Source: Triglochin maritima (Eukaryota > Streptophyta > Magnoliopsida > Alismatales > Juncaginaceae). Taken from it: a DNA stretch of 64,000 nt. Both the position numbers and the translations under genes were made by a program. How positions within the stretch are numbered: position 1 is the first letter of the stretch; every line of letters starts with the position of its first letter. Shown piece after piece: positions 54,800 through 64,000 of this stretch. The notes beneath the pieces are model-generated. The model did no database searches. It saw nothing but the letters and a program-made list of their open reading frames with translations, and had not been told where the DNA came from. The stretch spans positions 28,766,326 to 28,830,325 of the forward strand of contig OY821791.1 of assembly GCA_963682175.1 (NCBI GenBank), in the 5' to 3' direction.

Positions 54800-56602
54800 C
54801 CATAAATCACATCAAACTTCGAAGACAGAGACGCAACACTTCACTGTGTGCGTACTTTGTCGACTCTCATAGAATACATCGACCAACTTCAAAACCAAAT
54901 CACCAACTTGGATTTCAATCTTCTCTTGGTGGGTATTTTTTTATGTTTCTTTAAATGTGGATTCCATTTTGTTAAAGCTAGTATTTATTGTCACGTTTTG
55001 AGACATATGTTGGGTTTGTTTTAGTGTACATTTTAGCAATTCTTCTATTTTTTTCTTAGGAAAAGTATACATGTCATTGCCATGGTTTGGTTAAATTTTT
55101 GAATTTGGTTTTATGTGCTTCGAAGTTCAGTATTGGTTATTGTTTTCTCGGTCATTTTCTTGAGTTACTTGTTGATTGTTAGCCATTTTAGTTGATGAAA
55201 CATTTAAATACATACTTATTTGGAGCTATATGTGAAGTTCTTTTAATGCACATTTTAGTTTTTCTTCTCTTTTTTCTTAGGAAATATTCAAAGATTAAGT
55301 TATTTTTTGACATTTGGAGTATCATGGACTATATCAAAGGACTATTTAAACAATCTGTATTTCTTTGATTGTGGAATCACAGGTGGTCAGTTGCATTTGC
55401 ATCATTTGGGTCAATTGGAAACAACCTCACTGTTTTACCGTGGTAGGGTTGCATACATCCGACCCCCCTACCTCACTTAGGCGGGAGCCTCTTCTGAGGC
55501 ATTGGGGTTATATTTATGTTGATGTTTTCTTAGGAAATGTTCACATGCCATGATTTGGTTAAATATTTGTTGTGGGTTTTGTTTAGTTTGGAAGTTCGTT
55601 GTGGATTCTTGTTTTCTCGGTCATATTCTTCAACCCATGTTGGATTTCATCCATTTTACTGATGAAACGTTCAAATACTTATTTATTTGAGCTATATGAC
55701 AAGTTTTTGATGTACATTTTGGTTTTTCTTAATTAGGAAAAGTTTATGTGCCATGGTTTGGTTAATGTTTTGTGGATTTTGTTTTTATTTTGAAGTTTAA
55801 AGTCAACCTTTTGTTTCTTGGCTATTTTTTGAAGCCCATGCTGCATGTCTGAGGATCTAAGAAAATTTGCGTGCGCATTAATTTTTCCAAAAAGTTTGAT
55901 GGTTGATATTCCTTCTTGCCATCACTGGATTTAGATACATTTGGGGAATAAAAACACTAATCTATATTCTATTATTTTCTCCTTTTATATGGAGCTTATA
56001 TGCTCTAGTTTGACTAATTTTTACTTGGTTACTTTTATTTTAGAGCTGTTAAGATCCATTTTAAATTTTGTGGGTCAGTGTATATTCTAGAATATTTGTT
56101 CTTATTTTCTTCTGGTTTGAAGTTTAAAAAATAATTTCCATATTTCATTTTCAAATTTCTATTACTTGTACATACCTCTTGAAACATGTTATGTGGATTT
56201 TGTGGTTCAAGGATATGTTATGTTTTGTTCATAAAAGAAATAAAATCTTCGTTCTTTTTCTTAGAAAAGCCAAAAGTATATAAGCTTTTAAAATTGTAAA
56301 TTCAGTTGTATGATTCGCCTGGATCATTGTTTTTACCTTTATTGGTGCCTATCATTAATTACAGACTGAATGTGATCCGATTGTCGGTTGGAGAAACATG
56401 TAGATGGTCATCCCTTTGTTCGCATTTTGGTACAGAGAAAAAATTACACTCGTTTTAAGTTTCCGTAAACCTGATAAGTCATACTGATATAATAGGTAAT
56501 GATCATTTGGGAAAAGTGTTCCACTTTGTTTAACTTCTTTTCCAGATTTTTTTTGCATAAAAATGCCTCAAGGGTGAACTTTTTTGTTCGTAGAAAAGGT
56601 TC
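54800..56602 (+). other. putative leader/intron region of the second gene
   Basis: A possible 5' UTR exon (about 54,830-54,929, ending CTTCTCTTG before GTGGGT) and then T-rich, intron-like sequence. That sequence holds three repeats (from about 55,045, 55,520 and 55,738; shared CATGGTTTGGTTAA, TTTTCTCGGTCAT, TGATGAAAC and TTGAGCTATATG) and a SINE fragment. No ORF of note. Confidence 0.4.
55360..55510 (+). mobile_element. Au-type SINE fragment
   Basis: Text GTCAATTGGAAACAACCTC, GGTAGGGTTGCATACATCCG, ACCCCCCTA and AGGCGGGAGCCTCTTCTGAG followed by GCATTGGGGTTA matches the body and 3' part of plant Au SINEs (GGAAACAGCCTC, AAGGCTGCGTACAT, GACCCC, GGGAGCC). The tRNA-like head is degenerate or missing. 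It sits between two of the intron repeats. Confidence 0.65.
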
Positions 56603-56626
56603 AGACTTTGGTGTTTTTGGGAACTC

Positions 56627-58456
56627 TTGGCTTTCTGCTGCGGTAATATGCATTTGGACTGTGAGCTAGTTAATGCTAGCTCAGTGAAACGTGGTCGCAC
56701 AAGTTGTAATTCTTTGGCAATGCACATGGAGATGGATAATTCTCGTCCGATCAGTGTGTCAAACATAAAGTACGTGGATCGCTTGTGCACAGATTCAGCA
56801 TGCCCTCTCAATAAGTCTCACATGAATTACCATCCCAAGAGTAGAGGAAGAGGATTCCGAACTGGCGAAAAGGTTGACAGTAAAAACAAGAAAAGACGAA
56901 CCGATATCTCCACTGAATCTGGTATCTGTGTTGTAGCAAATCAATTGCCTTCAGAATCCATCTCAAACAGATCATTGTCTGATGGCAGCTGTGGTTTTAC
57001 AATGAGTAATTCTCAAATATTTCACAACCAAATCGCGGCCGCTCATGGATGGAATGCTGGAACATCCATTTCATTCCAGCCGATCACAATAATTTTCGAC
57101 TCTGCCCAAAACAAATTAGTCGCTGAAAAGTCGAAAAGAAAGCAGCGTGCTGCGCCTCCCCCCTCAACAGAAAAGCGATGGAAGTCCCAAGAAAATGTTG
57201 CACCTAAACGTTCACCACGAGCAACGAAAAGGTGCAAAGTCGATGCTTCGCCTCAACCTGACGAAATCAAAGAAGCTCTTGAAACTCCACAAAATGTCAG
57301 GTGCCAAGAATCAGTGATTGTGATATGAGTCTATGATTTCTTTTTCATAAAAAATATTGCACCATCTTTTGAACATAATTATGATCGCAGTATGGCTGAG
57401 GTTCGTTGGGCCAAAGCCACAAACAGACTCACCGAGAAGGTTTGTTCATTGTCTAACTATAGAAATGCTTGAAAATGAGCCATTGTATTCCAGGATTATA
57501 ATCAAATTCAATGTCATAAAAATCAAGCCTTACCAGCCAATTCAACCAATTGAATTTGTAGATGAAGATATCAAATTCAGATCAACGAAATCCATTGAAG
57601 TTTGAAAAATATTATCTTTTTAAAATTTTATGTGAATAGATCAATTATTTCTTTTGAATTATGTTTATTTCTTACAAGTGCATGTCACCACGACCTCATG
57701 GGTTGACCAGTTCTCTAACCGTTAAACCTGTCAATCCACGTTTCGAGGTTGGAATTCAATAATATAAGAACCATTTGCAAATGTACTTTCAGGTGGAACC
57801 AGAAGATGCAGAGTCATCAAGGAATGGCTCAATGATAGTTCGGGCTAAGAGAAGACTCCTCTCGATGACGCAACTAATGCAACAATTCATTCCTCCTATA
57901 GAACAGAAGATTCTAACTGAACCAGCGGTCACCGTTTACAAGACTCTAACCTACATGGTTGCGAAGCAAGCGATCTCCACGACAAATTCTTGGTTCAATC
58001 ATCATTTTATTTATAATATCAAAAACAATTGGGCATCCAATAGATGGAACATTTGACATTTTTCATTAACAGGAATTCTGAATTCCCTGAAAGTAGAGGC
58101 CAAGATGTTCAGAAAGTGTTGGAGAACCATCTTCAGAAGTCAGAAAGGCTAGAACATGAATTTCCAAGGTAAAAATTTTAATAAATTTATGTGTTTGTAG
58201 AAACGTAATATTTAACCATGCGATTTTGGCAACAATTTATCGAAATTCACCCTCATTCAGATTGCAAGAAAGTGGTATATCATTCTTGGATGTAAGACTG
58301 GCCTACCAAGATTTAGAGAGGCTCTCCATCACCAATCATTTATCAAAGTTTCAAAGTACACAAACATCAGAAAAACCAACCATGCTGACCAAAACAAACA
58401 TTACATCTCCCATGCTGGAAGACCTCTGTGATGAGGTGGTCTGTCACAAGCTTTAA
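56627..58456 (+). CDS. plant-specific basic nuclear-type protein, four recognisable exons
   Basis: Exons in consistent phase: about 56,603-57,313, 57,793-57,992, 58,073-58,168 and 58,261-58,456 (stop). Acceptors are TTTCAG, TTAACAG and ATTCAG; donors at 57,314, 57,993 and 58,169. About 390 codons in all. Exon 1 is rich in Lys/Arg with nuclear-signal-like KNKKRRTD, KSKRKQRAAPP and RATKRCK. Exon 2 has VRAKRRLLSMTQLMQQFIPP and EPAVTVYKTLTYMVAKQA, the part that looks most conserved. I recall a related block in Arabidopsis proteins annotated as dentin sialophosphoprotein-related, but only from memory. Exon 4 has LAYQDLERLSITNHLSKFQ. The true start is unsettled: 56,627 is not an ATG; ATG at 56,648 is in frame, and an acceptor lies at about 56,603. 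Function unknown. It may be a truncated member of a longer family. Confidence 0.6.
57314..57792 (+). other. intron of the second gene
   Basis: AT-rich, bounded by SER codon/GTGATT and TTTCAG; the 82-codon ORF at 57,357-57,605 lies inside it and is not called. The donor here is weak, so the exon 1 end could differ. Confidence 0.45.
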
Positions 58457-59226
58457 CATAATACAAGTTTATAACTACTAATGAACCAGACTAAGGGTCT
58501 CACGTTTTGGATGTATAGTAACCTTTTTTGAGGTAGCACTGGTACTGTGATAGTGTGATATGTGCTAGGCTCTGGTGTAAATACCTGACTGTTGTAAAAA
58601 TTTTGGAACTTAGTGAATATATGCATGGAATGGAAGGAGGGGCTTTGTTGCTTGAATTTGTGTTCGAGAGACGTACATGTTTTATGCATTCCGGAGACTG
58701 ATTCTATTGAATCGGTCGATTGCAATGCGAATGTCGTGAATGCTATCAAATCCTTACAAACCTTTGCTTGCGAACTCTGGTTATGAGTAATGTTGTTACC
58801 TGACTCTAGTTAACATTGATGCTAGCATAAATTGTCTTCTCGTCGGGCCCGACGACCTTCCAACGTAAGGGGGTTTCTAAGTAGTTCATTTCTATCACGA
58901 TATGATAGTTGGTACGATCATTTCTGAGGGAGAATAAATTAAAATGTCAAAGTAGGGACCAAATGTTCTATAAGACCATTCACTATGGTAATTTTTTTGA
59001 AGGTTAAAAATTTAATATTTTTTAATTTCTTTGAAATTTTATCCCCAAAATCTATCAACCACCTTCAAAAACATTATAACACCACGTCATCTCCCACATC
59101 TCAAACAAAATCACTAAATCCCCCACATTCCAGCACCAAATTCTCCTCATTCCAACATCAAATCGCAAATATTACAACACTGCTGATAACCCCTCCCCTC
59201 CGACCACCACCCTAGTCCCGCCACTC
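58457..59226. other. 3' flank of the second gene
   Basis: Probable 3' UTR, then non-coding sequence; C/A-rich at 59,040-59,215. No further gene seen. Confidence 0.45.
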
Positions 59227-59231
59227 CAAAG

Positions 59232-61422
59232 TGTTGGATTTTGTGTCTTATACTTGTATATATATTTTTAAAATTTTACAAGCAATTAGGATTGATTTTC
59301 ATATTTTTCAACAATTTTATGTACAAAACTTCCTGATTGTATTTCAATATATATAATATATTATTTAATATTGAAATACATAGATTAGATCATACCTATG
59401 AGATTATCAATCCCTTTTATCAATCACAAGTCGGGTTGCACGTCGGATTACCTCAGAATCACCATCTCCAAGTGTTCATCAAACTCTAAACAAGATTAGA
59501 GAGATCGAACCTAGTCAATCAATCTCTAATACAATGTTAGAATCTAGCTAATAACTCATTTTATGCTCCAAAGAAATTAATCTCCAATACACAATTAAAA
59601 CTAATAGAATTTCGGATGGAATGATGGAGAAAATATTAAGGAGAAGAATTTTTGCATTCATATAATCAAGGGATGAGGGGTCTATTTATAGGATTTCCTC
59701 TAACCCACATCGTGTGCAAACGACTTACACCACCGCAATGGAAAACCCATTCCACTGTGATGTTCGGTGAATAGTATACCGTGGCTTTGGAAAGTAAAGG
59801 AAAAAAGAATTTGGCTTAGCGCAAAAGAATGGCGGATATCGCACTTTAGCTAGGACTTTCGTGCTCTTGGCTAGCAGTGAAAACAAGCTATGTATGAGTA
59901 GCCATGTGTAGACGAATGAGCCAAAAGACAAACCGTCTGCCCAATAACATTTCCGACTTTGAGAGCAGCTAACAATACTTCAAGGAGTAAGGAATGGAGT
60001 CTTCGCTTCAAGTTTGAGAAAGGATCTAGAAACCTCATCTCCTTCCTAAGCTCACGATCTCTTGTTAATCTCTCCACCAAACTACATCATGTGTAAACCA
60101 CTTTGCACAGATCTTTTGTTTATTTTGCCACATCATCATTTCATAACTACTTTTGACCAAGGTGGATTAAATCCAATCATTAATCCGTAAAAACTCTCTT
60201 ATTAATATATACAAAAACGTGGGCAAACGGTTGGACCGTTTTTCACTGTTTTTGACTTTACCAAATTTTAGATTAATTTCCAATAAAATTTGGGCCTTGG
60301 GGTTTTAGGAAATTTTTTATGTTATAATGTTGCCGATCACATTATATCATGTAGTATCATGTATAATTTCAAACATTATACCACATAATATATACATATC
60401 TAATAAAAATTTCTTTGATAGTCTAACCATGTCATTATTACAACATATTGATTTTATTATTTTACCACATGTATATTATTTTATAACACATGAAACTTAA
60501 TACATCATATAAAATATAAAATCACATCTCTTGTTTCCCAGTTTGTGGTGTGACCTATAGGAGGATCTAATTTATGTTGACAGTGATATTAAACATTTAA
60601 TATCATAAACTATAAGCGGTATCTAGCTACAAATTATAATTACCTAAATAACAAAGATGTTTTGTTAACTCAAACAGAACACGATCCAATTAGTGATATA
60701 AGTAATATCACTTGTGTCTATCCATTGTCTCATGATACTATGAATATTATACAAAGTAGAAATGTGTTATTTTTGTATTATATTTTTTTTGTTGATCTCT
60801 TAAGCTAATTATAATTATGTAACTATATATAAATCACATTGTGCACATTATAATTTTGTTTTATCAATGGACTTATCAATATCATTACTCAAGTCAAGAG
60901 GACAATGATAATTTTTTGGCATATTATCTTTTCCAGCACAAGTCATGTATAATCAACTAATATCTTTATCACTATACGTAATGATAGTTTTTGATAATAA
61001 TCAAATCATACACTTCTCATGTGAAAAGATATATGTCTCATATCTTATGATTCAAGACACAATGAAACAGTATGACACAAACACAATTTCATAATGTTTT
61101 ATTTGTTAGGTCAATTCAATATATGAAAGAAACAATTTCTATTTCATATACTTATGTTGTTAAAATACTTGTAGAACTACAATATCCAATCAACATGACA
61201 ATATTATCTCGGTGATTAATGTTCCATGTTAATCACCATGATTGTGAATTATTTTTTATTTATGTAAACTATTATCTTTTAGGGCTCTACGGTTAAGGAC
61301 CAAGAGTCTCTTCCTTAATATTTCTTGAAGACAAATACATTAATCAAGGAACAAAATATTTATACATTTAATTCATAATAAAAGACATATAAGATATTAC
61401 TTTAGAGCACACATTCCCTTCA
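59232..61422 (-). repeat. solo LTR, TSD CAAAG
   Basis: 2,191 bp. On minus it begins TGAAGGGAATGTG (61,422) and ends AAAATCCAACA (59,232), flanked by CAAAG at 59,227-59,231 and 61,423-61,427. It is the same family as 22,656-24,705, sharing the start, the TCTTGGTCCTTAACCGTAG text (about 61,290-61,310) and the leader region. It keeps the correct CA end and lacks the CGGTCGACCG array. A TATA-like box on minus lies near 59,688. No internal region is present. Confidence 0.93.
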
Positions 61423-61427
61423 CAAAG

Positions 61428-64000
61428 ACCCGCCGCCCCCAAATCCTCCTCCCCCAAGTCCTGTCACCCCTGCCATCCTAGCGTGGTACTAGTGCGTCTC
61501 ACACAGTACTGGTGCATCCCAGCTTGTTTGGTGGAAAAAAACGACTTCATTTTGTGTTCTCTCAAATCAACAGTCTTCTACGCCTTTTATTATGAATTAA
61601 TAAAGCTTTGATTTAATAAAGCGTGGTACTAGTGCGTCTCACGCAGTACTAGCGTGGTACATTAGGTTCCTAATTTGGAATGTTGTAAAATATCAAAGCT
61701 TTGATTCTCAAACTCTTCTTTGTAATGAGTCTTGAATCACCCTATTTGGATATCGGGTGAGAGAGTTATGCATAAATTATTAATGATCTGTCGAATGTCC
61801 AGTTTCCAAATACGGTATATCTTGACACACCTTTTCACCCTCGGATCATCAAAATTTAGCAAGTCGTAAAGAAACGAATATGTACTCATGTCTATTGTCT
61901 TTCCAACGGATATGAAATTATCGCATTCTGTATTTGGATGCGAATGTTATGAACAAAACAAGTGGCATGTGTTGGCATTCCAGACTTTCCTTATCCTAAC
62001 TTTCCAATTTGATATTGATTGCAAAGTCATATCCCTGCCCAGGACAGTCCCTGTCAAGGATTGGTGCGTCCTACATGGGATTGGTGTATCCCAGCTAGTT
62101 TGGTGGAAAAAAATTGTCTCACTTCATTTTCTGTTCTCTCAAATCAGCAGTATTCCACACCTTTTATGAGTCCACTAGGTCTTAATTTGGAAACATATAA
62201 AATACTAAAGTTTTGCTTCTTGAGCTCTTCTTTGTAACGAGACCTGAATCACCTTATTTGAATATTGGATGAGAGAGTTATGCATAAATTATTAATGATC
62301 TATCGAATGTCCAGTTTCCAAATACGGCATGTCTTGACACACGTTTATCATCATCATATCATCATAATTTTGCAAGTCGTAAGAAACAAATATTTGCTCC
62401 TTTCAATTGTCTTTGCAGCGAATCTGAAATCATCAAAATTTGTATTTGTGATGTGAATATTTTGAATAAAACAAATGGTATGGGCTGACAGTCCAGACCT
62501 TTCTTATCTGAACTTTCCTATTTAATGTTGATTTCATAATCCAAATATGCACTTGTAATATGAGTATTCAAATACAAAAGTAAGTTAATGATGAAGTTAG
62601 AAATGATAAATTATAATACGTATCACATGTCTTGAAGACAAGTGTGTATATTAAAACGAGTTAGATTGTTAATTAAGTTGCAACGACCCAACTCGTTTCA
62701 ACCGAACAACCCAGCTCGTTCGGTGAAAACAAGCTAGCTCGTTTGGTGATTTTTACAACTCGTTTATTTTGATTCAATGTGTCCATGTAACAAGTTGGTT
62801 TATCCCATCGTAATGTTCGTGTACATACAAGTTAACTTGTAACAAGTTTGTTTGTGATGTTTTCAACTCGTTTATCTTGATTAAATTTGAATCAAGCAAT
62901 GGTGTCATAAAGTTATTTCAAAACATATGATATTTCATAATAACGCAAGTATAGTAGAAATTAAACAAAAAACGTTTACTTAAGAAATGAAATTGTACAC
63001 ATATTAATATTCTAACACTCAAAACCAATCCTTTGCAATTGTTCATTAATTAAATTGTCACATGTTAAACAAGTTGTTTCATGCCTTACAGAGAAGTATA
63101 TATAATTTTTAAAAATGTGCCTAATTGTTGATTAAGTTGCAACGAAACCGGCTCGTTTAGACCGAACGACCCAGCTCGTTTGGTGAAAATGACGTAGCTT
63201 GTTGGTGTGTCCCAACGTGGGACTTATGCGTCACGTGCAGGACTGATGCGTCCCAGTTCGTTTCGTGGATAAAATGACTCAGCTCATTTGTTGGAAAAAA
63301 TGACCTAACTCGTTTTCTGTTCTCTTAAATCACCAGTCTTTCATGTCCTTTATCAGCCCATTAGGATCCTAATTTGGAAAAACATAAGATACCAAAGTTT
63401 TACTTCTCGAAATATTCTTTGTAACGAGTCTTGAATCACCTTATTGGATATCGGAGGAGAGAGTTATGCACAAATTATTGATGATTTGTTGATTGCCCAA
63501 TTTCCAAATATGGTCTATCATTTCACCATTTTTCAACCTCGCATCATCAGAATTTCGCAAGTCATAAGGAAAATGAATATGTGGTCTTTCAAATGTCTTT
63601 CTAACGGATTTGAAATCATCAAATTCCGTAATTTAGATGTTGATCTTATGAATAAAAGAAGTGACATGTGGTAGCTGATAGTCCAAACTTTTATTATATG
63701 AACTTTCATATTTGATGTTGATTGCTAGTCTGAATTTGCACTGGTAATTTGAGTATTCAAATACAAAAATAAGATAATAATGAAGATAATATATGATAAA
63801 TTATGACACTTACCACATATTTTAGAGTGAAGTATAATATATCTATATTTTAAAACTAGTCAAATTGTTAATTAAGTTGCAACGACCCAACTCATTTCGA
63901 CCGAACGACCCATTTCGTTTGGTGAAAACAAGTTAGCTCGTTTGGAAGAACAAGCTTGTTTGGTAATTTTTACAACTCGTTTATCTTGTTAATTAAGTTG
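61428..64000 (+). repeat. unclassified tandem-repeat field, runs off the window
   Basis: Block A (with GAGAGAGTTATGCA, AATTATTAATGATCT and CAGTTTCCAAATACGG) occurs at about 61,690-61,860, 62,200-62,360 and 63,380-63,540. Block B (AATTAAGTTGCAACGACCC, CCCAGCTCGTTTGGTGAAAA) occurs at about 62,667, 63,127 and 63,867. The 62,667-to-63,867 distance gives a period near 1.2 kb. Short GTACTAGTGCGTCTCAC repeats lie at 61,487 and 61,627. No coding potential and no match I recognise. Confidence 0.75.

Noticed and set aside
57357..57605. 82-codon plus-strand ORF
   Set aside because: Falls inside the intron between exons 1 and 2 of the second gene; AT-rich, no domain.

Overview
The window reads as an intergenic, repeat-dominated stretch of an angiosperm (probably eudicot) nuclear genome. 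The evidence is plant-type Ty3/gypsy (Athila-like) and Ty1/copia retrotransposons, an Au-type SINE tail, a hAT transposase remnant, a nuclear piece of plastid trnL-UAA, and two spliced plant host genes. There is no bacterial gene organisation, and most short ORFs are chance or antisense.

Layout. 1-36,113 is a nested pile of related LTR elements. It holds truncated LTRs and two gag-remnant-only (non-autonomous) derivatives, one on minus (1,570-6,062) and one on plus (about 9,260-14,183). Next come a LINE fragment (7,091-8,063), a solo LTR (15,263-16,796, TSD GTGAT) and a near-complete but mutated Athila-like element on minus (17,699-32,028). Two younger solo LTRs sit inside that element: one in its 3' LTR (18,925-20,111, TSD TCCTT) and one in its integrase gene (22,656-24,705, TSD AAAAT). 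36,119-43,705 is a Ty1/copia element with both LTRs and a TSD (TATCT), defective in integrase, RT and RNase H. About 44,800-47,230 is a decayed hAT transposon, followed by a nuclear plastid insert (47,325-47,510).

47,870-53,667 holds an F-box gene, apparently with a roughly 4.9-kb leader intron full of tandem repeats, a MITE-like insert and an 891-bp foldback. 54,800-58,456 holds a second, multi-exon gene for a plant-specific basic (probably nuclear) protein. 59,232-61,422 is another solo LTR (TSD CAAAG) of the same family as the one in the Athila integrase, in reverse orientation. 61,423-64,000 is an unclassified tandem-repeat field running off the window.

How parts relate. The Athila-like element supplies gag, protease, RT, RNase H and integrase. 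The short derivatives keep only a PBS-like site, leader, a gag N-terminus and zinc-knuckle region, and LTRs, so if they ever moved they needed an Athila-type partner. The most unusual signals are non-coding: (i) an exactly 21-bp-phased RGTCC array in the U3 of diverged LTR families; (ii) a CCGCCAATTGGCGG palindrome in the same LTRs and in the post-PBS leader; (iii) nine CGGTCGACCG palindromes in one solo LTR; (iv) six covarying GGG/AGG-loop hairpins just before the copia polypurine tract; (v) the long foldback in the F-box leader intron. All coordinates and similarities were judged by eye from the sequence; no alignment or database search was run.
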